The notes beneath the pieces were generated by a model. It was not told where the DNA came from. It worked only from the letters and a program-made list of their open reading frames with translations, and searched no databases. A stretch of DNA of 33,192 nucleotides from Bacteroidota bacterium (GTDB taxonomy: Bacteria; Bacteroidota; Bacteroidia; Flavobacteriales; Flavobacteriaceae). The stretch covers positions 1 through 33,192 of the forward strand of contig JADFOK010000029.1 in NCBI GenBank assembly GCA_022562895.1, given 5' to 3'. Both the position numbers and the translations under genes were made by a program. Positions 1-8,267 of the stretch are shown here, piece after piece; the stretch's first letter is position 1, and each line of letters starts with the position of its first letter.

Positions 1-1545
1 GTTTCCACCGACATCAACAAATTCCAATGTAGTAAGGGTAGTCCCAACAGGGAATACATCACCACTTGGGAATCCTGTAATAACCGTATAAGGTACTCCT
101 GCAGGAGCCATCCATCCAACATCTACAGAGAAGCCGGGGGCAGAGATACAACCTCCGTCGCCTCCTACATTATCTACTATAGTTAATACCCAACCGGAAC
201 CGCCGTCGGCAGGACCGCCGTTCATAACAGCCAAAGGATTAGAAGGCATTACAATTCCGGAAACTGTTGAAGTTCCAAAATTACCCGGACAAGCCTCATG
301 AGGCCCGGGGGTAGAACTTGCACCACAACCTATAGGTCCGCCCGCATCATCAAAAGTAGCTGAAATATTGTCTTGTGAGCCACAGCTAGAATCCAGTACT
401 AATACTGAAGTTCCATCAGGGCTTGTTAAGGTAATATCGAGATCTCCTATCCAGCTGTGATCGATATCCAGAGATACATTCACATCGATAATGGTAGCAC
501 CAGCAGGCACTACTATAGCATCTGTAGCAATATCAACCACTAGACCTGTTGTTCCATCAGTCCAACTTACAGGAGCACCACTATAGACTGCTGTTGAGGT
601 ACCGGTAGTCGGTCCGCCAGTGAAACAGTTGTCCATAACCATAGGGTCAGGGTAGTTTACAATCGCACCACAAATTCCCAAATCGTTGTCAACAGTAATA
701 TCTGCAGGACAGATAATAGTAGGAGGCTCATTGTCTATTATAGTTATTGTGAAACTACATATGCTTATGTTTCCACATTCATCTGTAGCTGTATATTCAA
801 CTGTACTTACTCCCACTGGAAATATAGTTCCACTAGGATCACCTGCAGATTGTACGACTGATACTGTTCCACAGGTATCAATTGAGATAGCATCTGGGAA
901 TACAACAGTTGCACCACAAATTCCAGGATCGTTATTTGCAATTACATCCGCTGGACATACTATTAAAGGATCGGTAGTATCTTCTATTGTAAAGGTGGCA
1001 TCTAGGGTTATAAAAAGGCCACATTCGTCGGTAAGGGTAAATGTTACCGTTTCAAATCCGGTGGCACCACAGTCATTACTTAAACCTGTGCTGTTATCGG
1101 TCACAGTAGCAGTACCACAATTATCTGCACCTGAGAAGCTCGCCAGCCAGGCAGAAAAGTCTGCTGTATTTCCTGAGCCATCACATTCTACCGTTAGATC
1201 GGCAGGAGGAACGGTCCAAGTAGGATCCTCAGTATCGGCTACAGTAATTGTAAAAGTACAAATATCTGAACCATCTATATCTGTAGCTGTGAACTCTATT
1301 ATGCTAACTCCAACGGGGAAGGCACTCCCACTTGGGAGTCCACCTGTTTGAGTTATTGTTATTGGATCACCGTCTGGTTCAGTTGCTGTTGCATCGGCAA
1401 AAACTACTACAGCAGAACAAAGGCCGGAATCATTACTCACCGATATATCACCTGGACAGGTTATTGTTGGTGGAGTTTGCGCGTTTGCCTGCCATATAAA
1501 ACAGGTCAAAAGTATGACGATTGAGGTTAAGTAGTTTTTTTTCAT
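1..1545 (-). CDS. Secreted HYR-repeat protein with nested P domain (partial, C-terminus off the window)
   Basis: The frame is open from an ATG at 1545 to the window edge (515 codons), so only the N-terminal part is present. Residues 1-22 form a signal peptide ending in ANA before Gln23. Four hyalin-repeat (HYR) modules follow, at about residues 24-103, 104-192, 193-274 and 275 onward, recognised by ITCP/IVCP/IICP starts, DxC or DNC centres and SGxxFPVG plus TFTITV ends. In the fourth module, after DNC (Cys307), about 150 residues are inserted. They carry P-domain hallmarks: IDHSWIGDLDITLTSPDGT (363-379) and GWVLTIVDNVGGDGG (450-464). HYR sequence then resumes at GFPSGDVFPVGTT. Such proteins are exported and usually act at the cell surface or in adhesion; P domains otherwise flank proteases. 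No catalytic domain is visible here. A T9SS sorting domain would be expected at the missing C-terminus. Confidence 0.85.
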   Translation of the reverse strand, partial: MKKNYLTSIVILLTCFIWQANAQTPPTITCPGDISVSNDSGLCSAVVVFADATATEPDGDPITITQTGGLPSGSAFPVGVSIIEFTATDIDGSDICTFTITVADTEDPTWTVPPADLTVECDGSGNTADFSAWLASFSGADNCGTATVTDNSTGLSNDCGATGFETVTFTLTDECGLFITLDATFTIEDTTDPLIVCPADVIANNDPGICGATVVFPDAISIDTCGTVSVVQSAGDPSGTIFPVGVSTVEYTATDECGNISICSFTITIIDNEPPTIICPADITVDNDLGICGAIVNYPDPMVMDNCFTGGPTTGTSTAVYSGAPVSWTDGTTGLVVDIATDAIVVPAGATIIDVNVSLDIDHSWIGDLDITLTSPDGTSVLVLDSSCGSQDNISATFDDAGGPIGCGASSTPGPHEACPGNFGTSTVSGIVMPSNPLAVMNGGPADGGSGWVLTIVDNVGGDGGCISAPGFSVDVGWMAPAGVPYTVITGFPSGDVFPVGTTLTTLEFVDVGGN

Positions 1546-1652
1546 AATTGAAATTTGAGTAGTTAATAATCCTTCTAAAGATAAATCAAATTTTTCTCAA
1601 CAAAAAATTTAATTTTTATTATTTAAAAAACGTAATAAGAACTTTGTATTAT

Positions 1653-1687
1653 TAAAAAACCCCCTTCATTTCTGAAGAGGGTTTTAT
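1653..1687 (-). terminator. Rho-independent terminator after htpG
   Basis: An inverted repeat (AAACCCCCTTCA, loop TTTC, TGAAGAGGGTTT) with one mismatch gives a stem of about 12 bp. Read on the minus strand it is followed by a run of T. It lies 50-85 bp past the htpG stop and before the HYR gene start, so it separates the two minus-strand genes. Confidence 0.8.
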
Positions 1688-1737
1688 TTTGGTTGGTTAA
1701 TGTGAGCCTATTCCTTGATCAATCCTTTTACAACTAA

Positions 1738-3630
1738 TTATTTAATCATTTCAAAACTTCGTTTAATAAAGTTAGTTAGCTCTTCGCCTTTTAAAATATT
1801 TTGAGATAATCTTGCCAGATCCAATGCCTGGTTTACCAAACGCTCTTTCTTCTTTTTGGTTTTGGTTATTAAAATTTCTCCTATTAATTCGTGATTTGTA
1901 TTAACTACCAAATTATACATATCCGGCATGGAACCCATTCCAAACATACCACCGCCACTTTTTTGCATTTCCTTCATACGACGCATAAACTCCGGTTTTG
2001 TTATAATAAACGGGTTCGCCTTACTATCTAAGGCTTCCAATTGTATTGAAAACATTTCCTTAGGAATTATCTCTGTTAACATTTCTTTTAAAGAATCTTT
2101 CTCGTTATCATTGAGTTTAGAAATTTGTTCGTCATCTTTTTTAATGAGGTTGTCTATATGATCTCCATCCACACGTACAAATGTTATGTTCTCATTTTCT
2201 GATTCTAACTTCTGAATAAGATGTGAAACAATGGGTGAGTCCAGAAATAAGACCTCATATCCTTTTTCTTTTGCTGCCTCGATGTAGGAGTGCTGTTCCT
2301 CTTTATCTGAAGCGTAGAGTATAACGAGTTTGTCGTCTTTATCGGTTTGTACATCTTTTATTTTATCTCTTAATTCTTCAAAGGTAAAATAAGTATCATC
2401 TACCGTGGGATACAATGCAAAGGCTTGTGCTTTTTTAAAGAATTTTTCTTCGGATAGCATTCCATATTCGATCACTATTTTGATATCGTTCCATTTCTTT
2501 TCAAAATCTTCACGATTATTTTTGAAAAGGCTTTTCAACTTATCGGCCACCTTACGTGTAATATAACTCGAAATCTTTTTTACTGCAGCGTCTGCCTGAA
2601 GGTAACTTCTTGAGATGTTAAGGGGAATGTCTGGCGAATCGATCACACCCCGAAGCAGGGTTAGAAATTCAGGAACGATTCCCTCCACATTATCGGTTAC
2701 AAATACCTGATTTTGGTACAGTTGAATTTTATCCTTCTGTATCTGCAGATTTATGTCATTCGTTATTTTTGGAAAATAAAGTATTCCGGTAAGATTAAAA
2801 GGATAATCAACATTGAGATGAATATTAAAAAGGGGCTCTTCAAACTGCTTAGGATACAATTCTCTGTAAAAGCTTTTGTAATCTTCCTCTTTTAATTCTG
2901 AAGGTTGTTTGGTCCAGGCCGGATTGGGATTATTGATGATATTATCTATTGTTTTCTTTTCTGGTTTTGCATCTTTGTCAGCATCTTCAGGAAGAGGTAA
3001 ATTCACCTCTTTGGTTCCAAATTTAATGGGGATAGGCATAAACTTATTATACTTGGTAAGCAATTCTGCAATGCGAGATTCTTTTAAAAACTCTGTAGAA
3101 TCCTTAGATATATGAAGAATGATCTCTGTACCTATTTTAGTTCTTTGGGATTTTTTAATGATGTAATCTGGTGAACCATCACAGGTCCAATGAACTGCCG
3201 GTTCATCTTTATAGCTTTTGGAGATGATTTCTACTTTGTCTGCCACCATAAATGCAGAATAGAAACCAAGCCCGAAACGTCCAATGATATCGGCGTCATC
3301 ACTATTTTCATTTTTAAACTTTTCTATAAATTCTTCAGCTCCGGAGAAAGCAATTTCATTAATGTATTTTTCAATTTCCTCTTGAGTCATTCCAATTCCC
3401 TGGTCGATGAAATGAAGTTGTTTCTTTTTTTTATCAATTTTTACTTCAATAATGGGTTTGCCATATTCTATTTTAGTTTCTCCAATACTGGTTAAATGTT
3501 TAAGTTTTACAGTAGCATCTGTTGCGTTAGAGATCATTTCCCTAAGAAAGATCTCATGATCACTATATAAAAACTTTTTAATTAACGGGAAAATATTTTC
3601 TACCGATACGTTAATAGTTCCTTTACTCAT
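1738..3630 (-). CDS. htpG: Molecular chaperone HtpG (bacterial Hsp90)
   Basis: This is a 630-residue protein, close to the usual length of about 625. The N-terminal GHKL ATPase domain is complete: LREMISNATDA with Glu31 and Asn35, FIDQGIGMT with Asp76, and the lid/loop motif GRFGLGFYSAF near residues 116-126. The middle domain contains YQNQVFVTDN and the NISRSYLQ segment, and the C-terminal dimerisation region ends at FEMIK without the eukaryotic MEEVD tail. It is a cytosolic ATP-dependent dimeric chaperone that remodels stressed client proteins together with DnaK. It is monocistronic: a terminator follows it and the gene upstream diverges. No obvious TAnnTTTG box or CIRCE element was seen upstream. 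Confidence 0.97.
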   Translation of the reverse strand: MSKGTINVSVENIFPLIKKFLYSDHEIFLREMISNATDATVKLKHLTSIGETKIEYGKPIIEVKIDKKKKQLHFIDQGIGMTQEEIEKYINEIAFSGAEEFIEKFKNENSDDADIIGRFGLGFYSAFMVADKVEIISKSYKDEPAVHWTCDGSPDYIIKKSQRTKIGTEIILHISKDSTEFLKESRIAELLTKYNKFMPIPIKFGTKEVNLPLPEDADKDAKPEKKTIDNIINNPNPAWTKQPSELKEEDYKSFYRELYPKQFEEPLFNIHLNVDYPFNLTGILYFPKITNDINLQIQKDKIQLYQNQVFVTDNVEGIVPEFLTLLRGVIDSPDIPLNISRSYLQADAAVKKISSYITRKVADKLKSLFKNNREDFEKKWNDIKIVIEYGMLSEEKFFKKAQAFALYPTVDDTYFTFEELRDKIKDVQTDKDDKLVILYASDKEEQHSYIEAAKEKGYEVLFLDSPIVSHLIQKLESENENITFVRVDGDHIDNLIKKDDEQISKLNDNEKDSLKEMLTEIIPKEMFSIQLEALDSKANPFIITKPEFMRRMKEMQKSGGGMFGMGSMPDMYNLVVNTNHELIGEILITKTKKKKERLVNQALDLARLSQNILKGEELTNFIKRSFEMIK

Positions 3631-3802
3631 TGATATTTATTTTATTTTTAATTAATGTTTATTTTCTAAATATATTTAGACAAATAGAGTACCAATTATA
3701 AAATATATGACAACTTGACAATTGCACGATGTTCTTATTGTTTAAATAACTGTAATAATTTTTAGCAATCCGTTTAAAAAGTTATCTTTCAACTCCCTTT
3801 CA

Positions 3803-3832
3803 AATCCCAAATTTTCAGGAGGGATCGGGATT
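3803..3832 (+). repeat. Small inverted repeat in the leader of the FabH-type gene
   Basis: AATCCC at 3803-3808 and GGGATT at 3827-3832 could form a 6-bp stem just upstream of the ATG at 3846. The loop holds AGGAGG at 3817-3822, which is too far from the ATG to act as a normal ribosome binding site. The structure is short and any function is unproven. Confidence 0.3.
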
Positions 3833-3845
3833 AATAACCACATAT

Positions 3846-4853
3846 ATGTTTAAATCAAAAATTACAGGATTGGGATATTATGTTCCTGAAAATGTGGTCA
3901 CTAACGATGACCTTTCAAAATTAATGGACACTAGTGATGCCTGGATACAGGAGCGAACCGGTGTTAAAGAACGTAGGCATATAAAAAAAGGAGATGGAAA
4001 TTCAACCTGTATTATGGCTGTAAAGGCTGCCCGTATTGCTTTAGAACGAGCTGAGTTAACTCCCGATGATATCGATATGATTGTTTTTGCAACCTTGAGC
4101 CCGGATATGTTTTTCCCGGGAGGAGGTGTTGAGGTTCAGGAAATAATGGGAATGAGAACCATACCTGCCCTTGATGTACGCAACCAGTGTAGTGGTTTTG
4201 TCTATGCAATTTCGGTAGCAGATCAATTTATAAAAACGGGAATGCATAAAAATATATTAGTCATTGGGAGTGAAAATCATAGTGGCGGTCTTGATTTCAC
4301 ATCCCGTGGCAGAGGGGTGTCTGTCATATTTGGAGATGGAGCCGGTGCTGCAGTTCTTTCCAGAAATGAGACAGGTAAAGGAGGAATACTTTCTACTCAC
4401 TTGCACAGTGAAGGAAAACATAAAAAAAAATTATCTCTTTTAGGACCTAGTACAGGATATTGGGTTCCACAAATAATTAAAGAAAACCCACAGGTAGATA
4501 TTCCGTACTACCCATATATGGATGGTCAATTTGTTTTTAAACATGCTATTGTTCGGTTTTCTGAGGTAATTCAGGAGGGATTAGAGGCTAACGATCTTTC
4601 GGTTGATGATATAGATATGTTAATACCCCATCAGGCAAACTTGAGGATTTCACAATTTATTCAGAAGAAATTTAATTTACCTGACGAAAAGATATATAAT
4701 AATATCCAAAAATTTGGAAACACCACAGCAGCTTCTATCCCCATTGCTTTAACTGAAGCATGGGAATCGGGTAAAATAAAAGAAGGAGACCTGGTGGTTC
4801 TCGCTGCTTTTGGTAGTGGATTTACCTGGGGGAGTGTAATAATAAGGTGGTAA
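3846..4853 (+). CDS. 3-oxoacyl-ACP synthase III family protein (FabH-like, divergent paralogue type)
   Basis: This 335-residue thiolase-fold condensing enzyme has an intact Cys-His-Asn triad: Cys115 in VRNQCSGF, His262 in IPHQANLR and Asn292 in KFGNTTAAS. FabH condenses an acyl-CoA primer with malonyl-ACP to start fatty-acid synthesis in the cytosol. The context VRNQC differs from the usual LNAAC of housekeeping FabH, and the gene stands alone rather than beside acc/fab or plsX genes. It may therefore be a second paralogue that makes or primes a special acyl chain; that is inference. The ATG at 3846 has no Shine-Dalgarno at the normal distance, as is usual in this phylum. A strong terminator follows. 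Confidence 0.85.
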   Translation: MFKSKITGLGYYVPENVVTNDDLSKLMDTSDAWIQERTGVKERRHIKKGDGNSTCIMAVKAARIALERAELTPDDIDMIVFATLSPDMFFPGGGVEVQEIMGMRTIPALDVRNQCSGFVYAISVADQFIKTGMHKNILVIGSENHSGGLDFTSRGRGVSVIFGDGAGAAVLSRNETGKGGILSTHLHSEGKHKKKLSLLGPSTGYWVPQIIKENPQVDIPYYPYMDGQFVFKHAIVRFSEVIQEGLEANDLSVDDIDMLIPHQANLRISQFIQKKFNLPDEKIYNNIQKFGNTTAASIPIALTEAWESGKIKEGDLVVLAAFGSGFTWGSVIIRW

Positions 4854-4873
4854 TTATTAATTTCTTATAAATT

Positions 4874-4904
4874 AAAAACCGTCTTCATTGAAGACGGTTT
4901 TTTA
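4874..4904. terminator. Bidirectional terminator between convergent genes
   Basis: The stem CCGTCTTC / GAAGACGG has a 3-nt ATT loop and is flanked by A-runs on the left and T-runs on the right, so it can terminate both strands. It sits 20 bp after the ketoacyl synthase stop, and the beta-barrel receptor gene converges on it from the right. Confidence 0.85.
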
Positions 4905-4937
4905 GAATAACACTTGTTTAATCTTATAGAGGGTTAA

Positions 4938-4960
4938 TCTACCTACCGGTAGGCAGGTTC
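4938..4960. repeat. Palindromic extragenic element (copy 1)
   Basis: CCTACCGGTAGG at 4942-4953 is a perfect 12-bp palindrome, and pairing continues outward with one mismatch to about 4939-4956. A related sequence occurs at 9885-9911: both share a TCTACCxACCGGT core and AGGCAGGT. Both copies are intergenic, which resembles a REP-like interspersed element. Confidence 0.5.
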
Positions 4961-5066
4961 AAATAAATCTTAAACGTTATGTTTTCTTAATAGACTGTAA
5001 AAAGTGTTCCAAGTTTCATTATTAGAAATTTTTTAACAAAAAAATAACAGTGTACCTTTCAATAAT

Positions 5067-7523
5067 CTAAAATATTCCACCACTTCCAGATTTTTCGTCA
5101 TTATCTCTTTGTTTACGAGATTTTGCTCTGTATTTTCCGCCACCAAATCTGTATGACAATCCAACATATATCGTGTTGCTTTCCCAATTAAATTCTCCTA
5201 TTTGAGTATAGGGAAGTGTACCCTCGAAACTAAACTTCATAGTATTAAAAATATCGCTGTAATTAACACTAAAAGTACCTTGACCTTCCCAAAGGCTATA
5301 TCTTGCTCCAAGGTTTACAAAGTACATTGGCTCGACTTCGAACTGTAACCCTTGGTTTCTTCCTCTGTAAAAACCAAATGCTGATAATGTAAGATATTTG
5401 GTTGTTTTAAAGTTGTTAAACATTCTGAAGTTCCAGGTAACAATATTTGCCTCACCAAACTCTGTAACAATATCATCTACTGTTGGATTTTCTATAGATT
5501 GATCCAGGCTCTCTGCAAATCCTGATTGAACTTGAGAGTATATATCGAAACTAGTATTAAAACTCCACCATTTTGTAGGACGATAATTACTAGACACCTC
5601 AAAACCAGCGGCAGTAGTACTATCAAAATTATCATAAGTAAGAATAACTTTACTAAAATCTAATCGGTCTACAAAAAGAGCTCGGTTTATTTCATTTTCA
5701 ATTCTACGATAAAATAATCCTGCAGTAATGCTTCCGGCCTTCAAAGTTCTTGTATAATTTACTTCAATGGAGTTTGTAAATTGTGGTTCCAATTCGGTAT
5801 TACCAAAAGAAGAAATAAGTGGAGAACTCCATTGTCTAATAGGATTTACTTGTTCAAGTCCCGGTCTGTCAACACGACGACTATAACTTAACTGATATTG
5901 ATTTTTTTCGGTAGGTGTATAGGTAATGAATGCAGAAGGATATACCTGAACGTAATCATTAGTAAAAGAACTAACCGTATTTGTATCTGCTTTTACCGTT
6001 ACACTTTCAAATCTTGCTCCTACTTGATAGGCCCATTTTTCAAAATTTTTACCATAGGTTGCATAGACAGAATAAATATCTCTTCTATAATCGAAATCTG
6101 TATTTGGCGTTGGAATTAGATCACCGTTTGAATTAAAAGATAAACCAGTAGATGTATAATCTATATTAGTCTCAAACAAACGAGCTTCAAGACCGAGTTC
6201 AAGTTTTGTAGAATCATTAAGCGGATTTACATAATCTACATTAATAGTTGTTCTATCTCTTTCGGTATCTATAAAATCATCATAATTAGGTATAGCAGAA
6301 GCACCAGTAAATCTGAAACTTGAATCTTCCTCGCTGTTATATGTGTTATAATCTGCTTCAATTTCTATGTTATGGCCATCTTTTTCAAAATCCAGTTTAT
6401 AGTCAAAATTATAGGATGAGGCAAGATTATCTGTGGCCTGTGAAAAAATTTGTGTCAGGTTAAACTCACTATTATCAAAATATATGATATCGATTACTCC
6501 ATCAAATACACCATCATAAAAGTTATGAGTTGTAAAAAATGACAAAGTGTTTTTATCATTTAAATAAAAGTCAATACCCGTTTTAAATAAATTAGATCTA
6601 CTATCACTTAAGAATTCAAAAAATTGTTGAGAGTTATCATCGGGTCTAAAAATATTTCCGAAGTTTTCACTTTTTCCAATATTATTTCCCCAATTGCCGT
6701 AAATATTAAACTTCCCGTTACGGTAATTTAAATCTATTGCAGCATTGAATCTTGCTTGTTCTTGATGGGTAAGCCCAACACTTACATTGCCATTCGTTCC
6801 CAATTTCACATTTTTTAGGAGAATGATATTTATAATTCCACTCATCCCTTCGGGATTATATTTTGCCGACGGATTAGTAATTAATTCAATTTGTTTTATA
6901 GAAGTTGAAGGAATTTGTCTTAACAATTGAGCTATAGGAACATTAGAGAGTTTACCATCTACCATGACACGCACATTTGAATTTCCACGCATGGAGATCT
7001 CACCTGTTTGCGCATCAACACTAATCGAAGGTAAATTTTGAAAAATGTCTGCAGCAGTTGGTCCTGCAGTAATTAAATCTTTTCCAACGGTAATTACCTT
7101 CCTGTCTAATTTTTGTTGAATGGTTGTAGTTTCTGCTCTGATAACTACTTCGTCTAAAGCTTCAATATCTTCCTCTAGTTCTATTCTTCCAAGGTCTATT
7201 TTTTTGTTTTTTCGGGATATTTCTATTTCTCTGGTGTGTGTTTTATATCCTATATATTGGATAGAGACAATACTTTTTCCGTCGGGAATATCCTCTATTA
7301 CAAACACCCCATTCTCATCTGTGATACCCCCCGTAATGATTTCACCTTCTAAATTTTTAATGACTATTGAAACATATGGAATGGGTTGTTGAAGATTTTT
7401 ATCTATTACTGTTCCTGTAATTGTGCCATTTTTATCTCCGGGATCGCTAAAAGCAAATGTGTAGATATTAGCAAATGTAGAGATACTTAGCATAAGTACT
7501 AATAATGTGATTAACTTTTTCAT
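5067..7523 (-). CDS. Outer-membrane beta-barrel receptor, TonB-dependent-receptor-like (OMP_b-brl_3 type)
   Basis: The protein has 818 residues. A signal peptide covers about 1-26. A carboxypeptidase-regulatory-like beta-sandwich follows at about 33-115 (GTVIDKNLQQPIPYVSIVI, ITDENGVFVIEDIPDG). A plug-like domain is at about 135-240, with NLPSISVDAQTGEISMRGN and ELITNPSAKYNPEGMSGIIN. The rest is alternating aromatic beta-barrel sequence with many D/N turns, ending in a polar tail and a terminal Phe. It lacks SusC-style size and has no SusD neighbour, so it resembles the shorter family of putative receptors with an outer membrane beta-barrel (PF14905 type). Substrate is unknown. The gene stands alone, with a long repeat-bearing region upstream and an (ATCA)4 tract ending at its ATG. 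Confidence 0.85.
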   Translation of the reverse strand: MKKLITLLVLMLSISTFANIYTFAFSDPGDKNGTITGTVIDKNLQQPIPYVSIVIKNLEGEIITGGITDENGVFVIEDIPDGKSIVSIQYIGYKTHTREIEISRKNKKIDLGRIELEEDIEALDEVVIRAETTTIQQKLDRKVITVGKDLITAGPTAADIFQNLPSISVDAQTGEISMRGNSNVRVMVDGKLSNVPIAQLLRQIPSTSIKQIELITNPSAKYNPEGMSGIINIILLKNVKLGTNGNVSVGLTHQEQARFNAAIDLNYRNGKFNIYGNWGNNIGKSENFGNIFRPDDNSQQFFEFLSDSRSNLFKTGIDFYLNDKNTLSFFTTHNFYDGVFDGVIDIIYFDNSEFNLTQIFSQATDNLASSYNFDYKLDFEKDGHNIEIEADYNTYNSEEDSSFRFTGASAIPNYDDFIDTERDRTTINVDYVNPLNDSTKLELGLEARLFETNIDYTSTGLSFNSNGDLIPTPNTDFDYRRDIYSVYATYGKNFEKWAYQVGARFESVTVKADTNTVSSFTNDYVQVYPSAFITYTPTEKNQYQLSYSRRVDRPGLEQVNPIRQWSSPLISSFGNTELEPQFTNSIEVNYTRTLKAGSITAGLFYRRIENEINRALFVDRLDFSKVILTYDNFDSTTAAGFEVSSNYRPTKWWSFNTSFDIYSQVQSGFAESLDQSIENPTVDDIVTEFGEANIVTWNFRMFNNFKTTKYLTLSAFGFYRGRNQGLQFEVEPMYFVNLGARYSLWEGQGTFSVNYSDIFNTMKFSFEGTLPYTQIGEFNWESNTIYVGLSYRFGGGKYRAKSRKQRDNDEKSGSGGIF

Positions 7524-7539
7524 TGATTGATTGATTGAT
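7522..7539 (-). repeat. Tetranucleotide tract (ATCA)4 abutting the receptor start codon
   Basis: On the minus strand four ATCA units run directly into ATG. The tract occupies the place of the ribosome-binding region, so changes in copy number would alter leader spacing but not the reading frame. Confidence 0.75.
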
Positions 7540-7605
7540 TTGTTGGTTTTTAAAAATATGCCTAAGATTAGATAAATTGATTTATGAAATTTAAGATCTA
7601 ATTAT

Positions 7606-7672
7606 ATTATTTTTCAATATGGTGAATTATTATTTTTCAATATGACGAATTATTGTTTTTTATGTTACAACT
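7606..7672. repeat. 23-bp tandem direct repeats upstream of the receptor gene
   Basis: Unit 1 (7606-7628) and unit 2 (7629-7651) both begin ATTATTTTTCAATATG and end GAATT. They differ at two positions (GGTG versus GACG at unit positions 16-19). A degenerate third unit follows from 7652. Spacing of about two helical turns fits a binding site for a dimeric or cooperative regulator, though function is inferred only. Confidence 0.65.
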
Positions 7673-7702
7673 AAAAATATATTTTAACATATATTAACAA
7701 AC

Positions 7703-7731
7703 AAACCCATCCCGAATAATCGGGAGGGTTT
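7703..7731. repeat. Strong intergenic hairpin
   Basis: AAACCC plus TCCCGA pairs with TCGGGA plus GGGTTT around an ATAA loop, giving a 12-bp stem with one bulged A at 7709. It is not followed by a T-run on the plus strand and lies upstream of both flanking genes. A leader structure or REP-like palindrome is therefore more likely than a terminator. Confidence 0.6.
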
Positions 7732-7907
7732 GAGCCTTTACTACTATTATTAACACTAACCATCAACGTAAAAAAATCGCAGTAAAGTGAGAAATATTTC
7801 TACTTTATAGACGTGGCTGGTTGATAAATGTTACATTTAATAACCTTTTTAACAAAGTATTATCAACTCATAAATTGTAATTCATTTTATTTTAGGAAAT
7901 TAGCTAT

Positions 7908-8267
7908 ATGAAAAAAACTCTTGTTATAGGTGCAAGTTTAAAACCCTCACGGTATTCAAACCTGGCTATACATAGACTTGTGGAAAAAGGACATGCTGTT
8001 GAAGGTATTGGTTTAAGGATAGGTAAGGTTGCAGGTATTTCTATTATCAGATTAAAAGAGTATATCAAAGATATTGATACGGTTACGCTTTATTTAAACC
8101 CTAAAAGACATCCTGAATATTATGAATATATTGTTTCATTACATCCCAAAAGAGTCATTTTTAACCCCGGAACAGAAAATCCAGAATTTTACAAAATTCT
8201 TCGTGATAACAATATAGAAGTTGATGTAGCCTGTACTTTAGTTCTTCTGGGAACGAATCAATATTAA
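7908..8267 (+). CDS. CoA-binding domain protein (YccU/CoA_binding_2 family)
   Basis: This small single-domain Rossmann protein has 119 residues. The N-terminal [20 protein letters not shown] is the nucleotide-binding loop typical of the CoA_binding_2 family, followed by VEGIGLR, VTLYLNP and [12 protein letters not shown]. The family is like the CoA-binding part of succinyl-CoA synthetase alpha, but lacks the catalytic ligase domains. The physiological role is unknown, and CoA binding is inferred from the fold. Its last 30 bp overlap the 3' end of the symporter gene on the other strand. The start ATG at 7908 matches the usual family N-terminus. Confidence 0.85.
   Translation: MKKTLVIGASLKPSRYSNLAIHRLVEKGHAVEGIGLRIGKVAGISIIRLKEYIKDIDTVTLYLNPKRHPEYYEYIVSLHPKRVIFNPGTENPEFYKILRDNNIEVDVACTLVLLGTNQY

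Larger units (their letters stand above)
7524..7907. other. 384-bp divergent intergenic region without a gene
   Basis: This very AT-rich stretch lies between the receptor (-) and the CoA-binding gene (+). It holds the (ATCA)4 tract, the 23-bp direct repeats at 7606-7651 and the hairpin at 7703-7731. I found no open frame with coding character and no perfect TAnnTTTG box on either strand. The region presumably contains both promoters. Confidence 0.6.

Noticed and set aside
686..1351. Long open frame on the + strand
   Set aside because: It is antisense to the HYR-repeat gene and its protein mirrors the biased repeat codons; the minus-strand frame has a signal peptide and clear domains.
3817..3822. 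AGGAGG as a Shine-Dalgarno for the FabH-like gene
   Set aside because: It is 23 bp from the ATG, too far, and genes here do not generally use Shine-Dalgarno sites.
4951..4966. GGTTCAAAT as a tRNA T-arm
   Set aside because: No acceptor stem, D-arm or anticodon arm can be built around it; it is part of the palindromic element.
7606..7672. Short CRISPR array
   Set aside because: The repeats are directly adjacent with no unique spacers and no cas genes are present.
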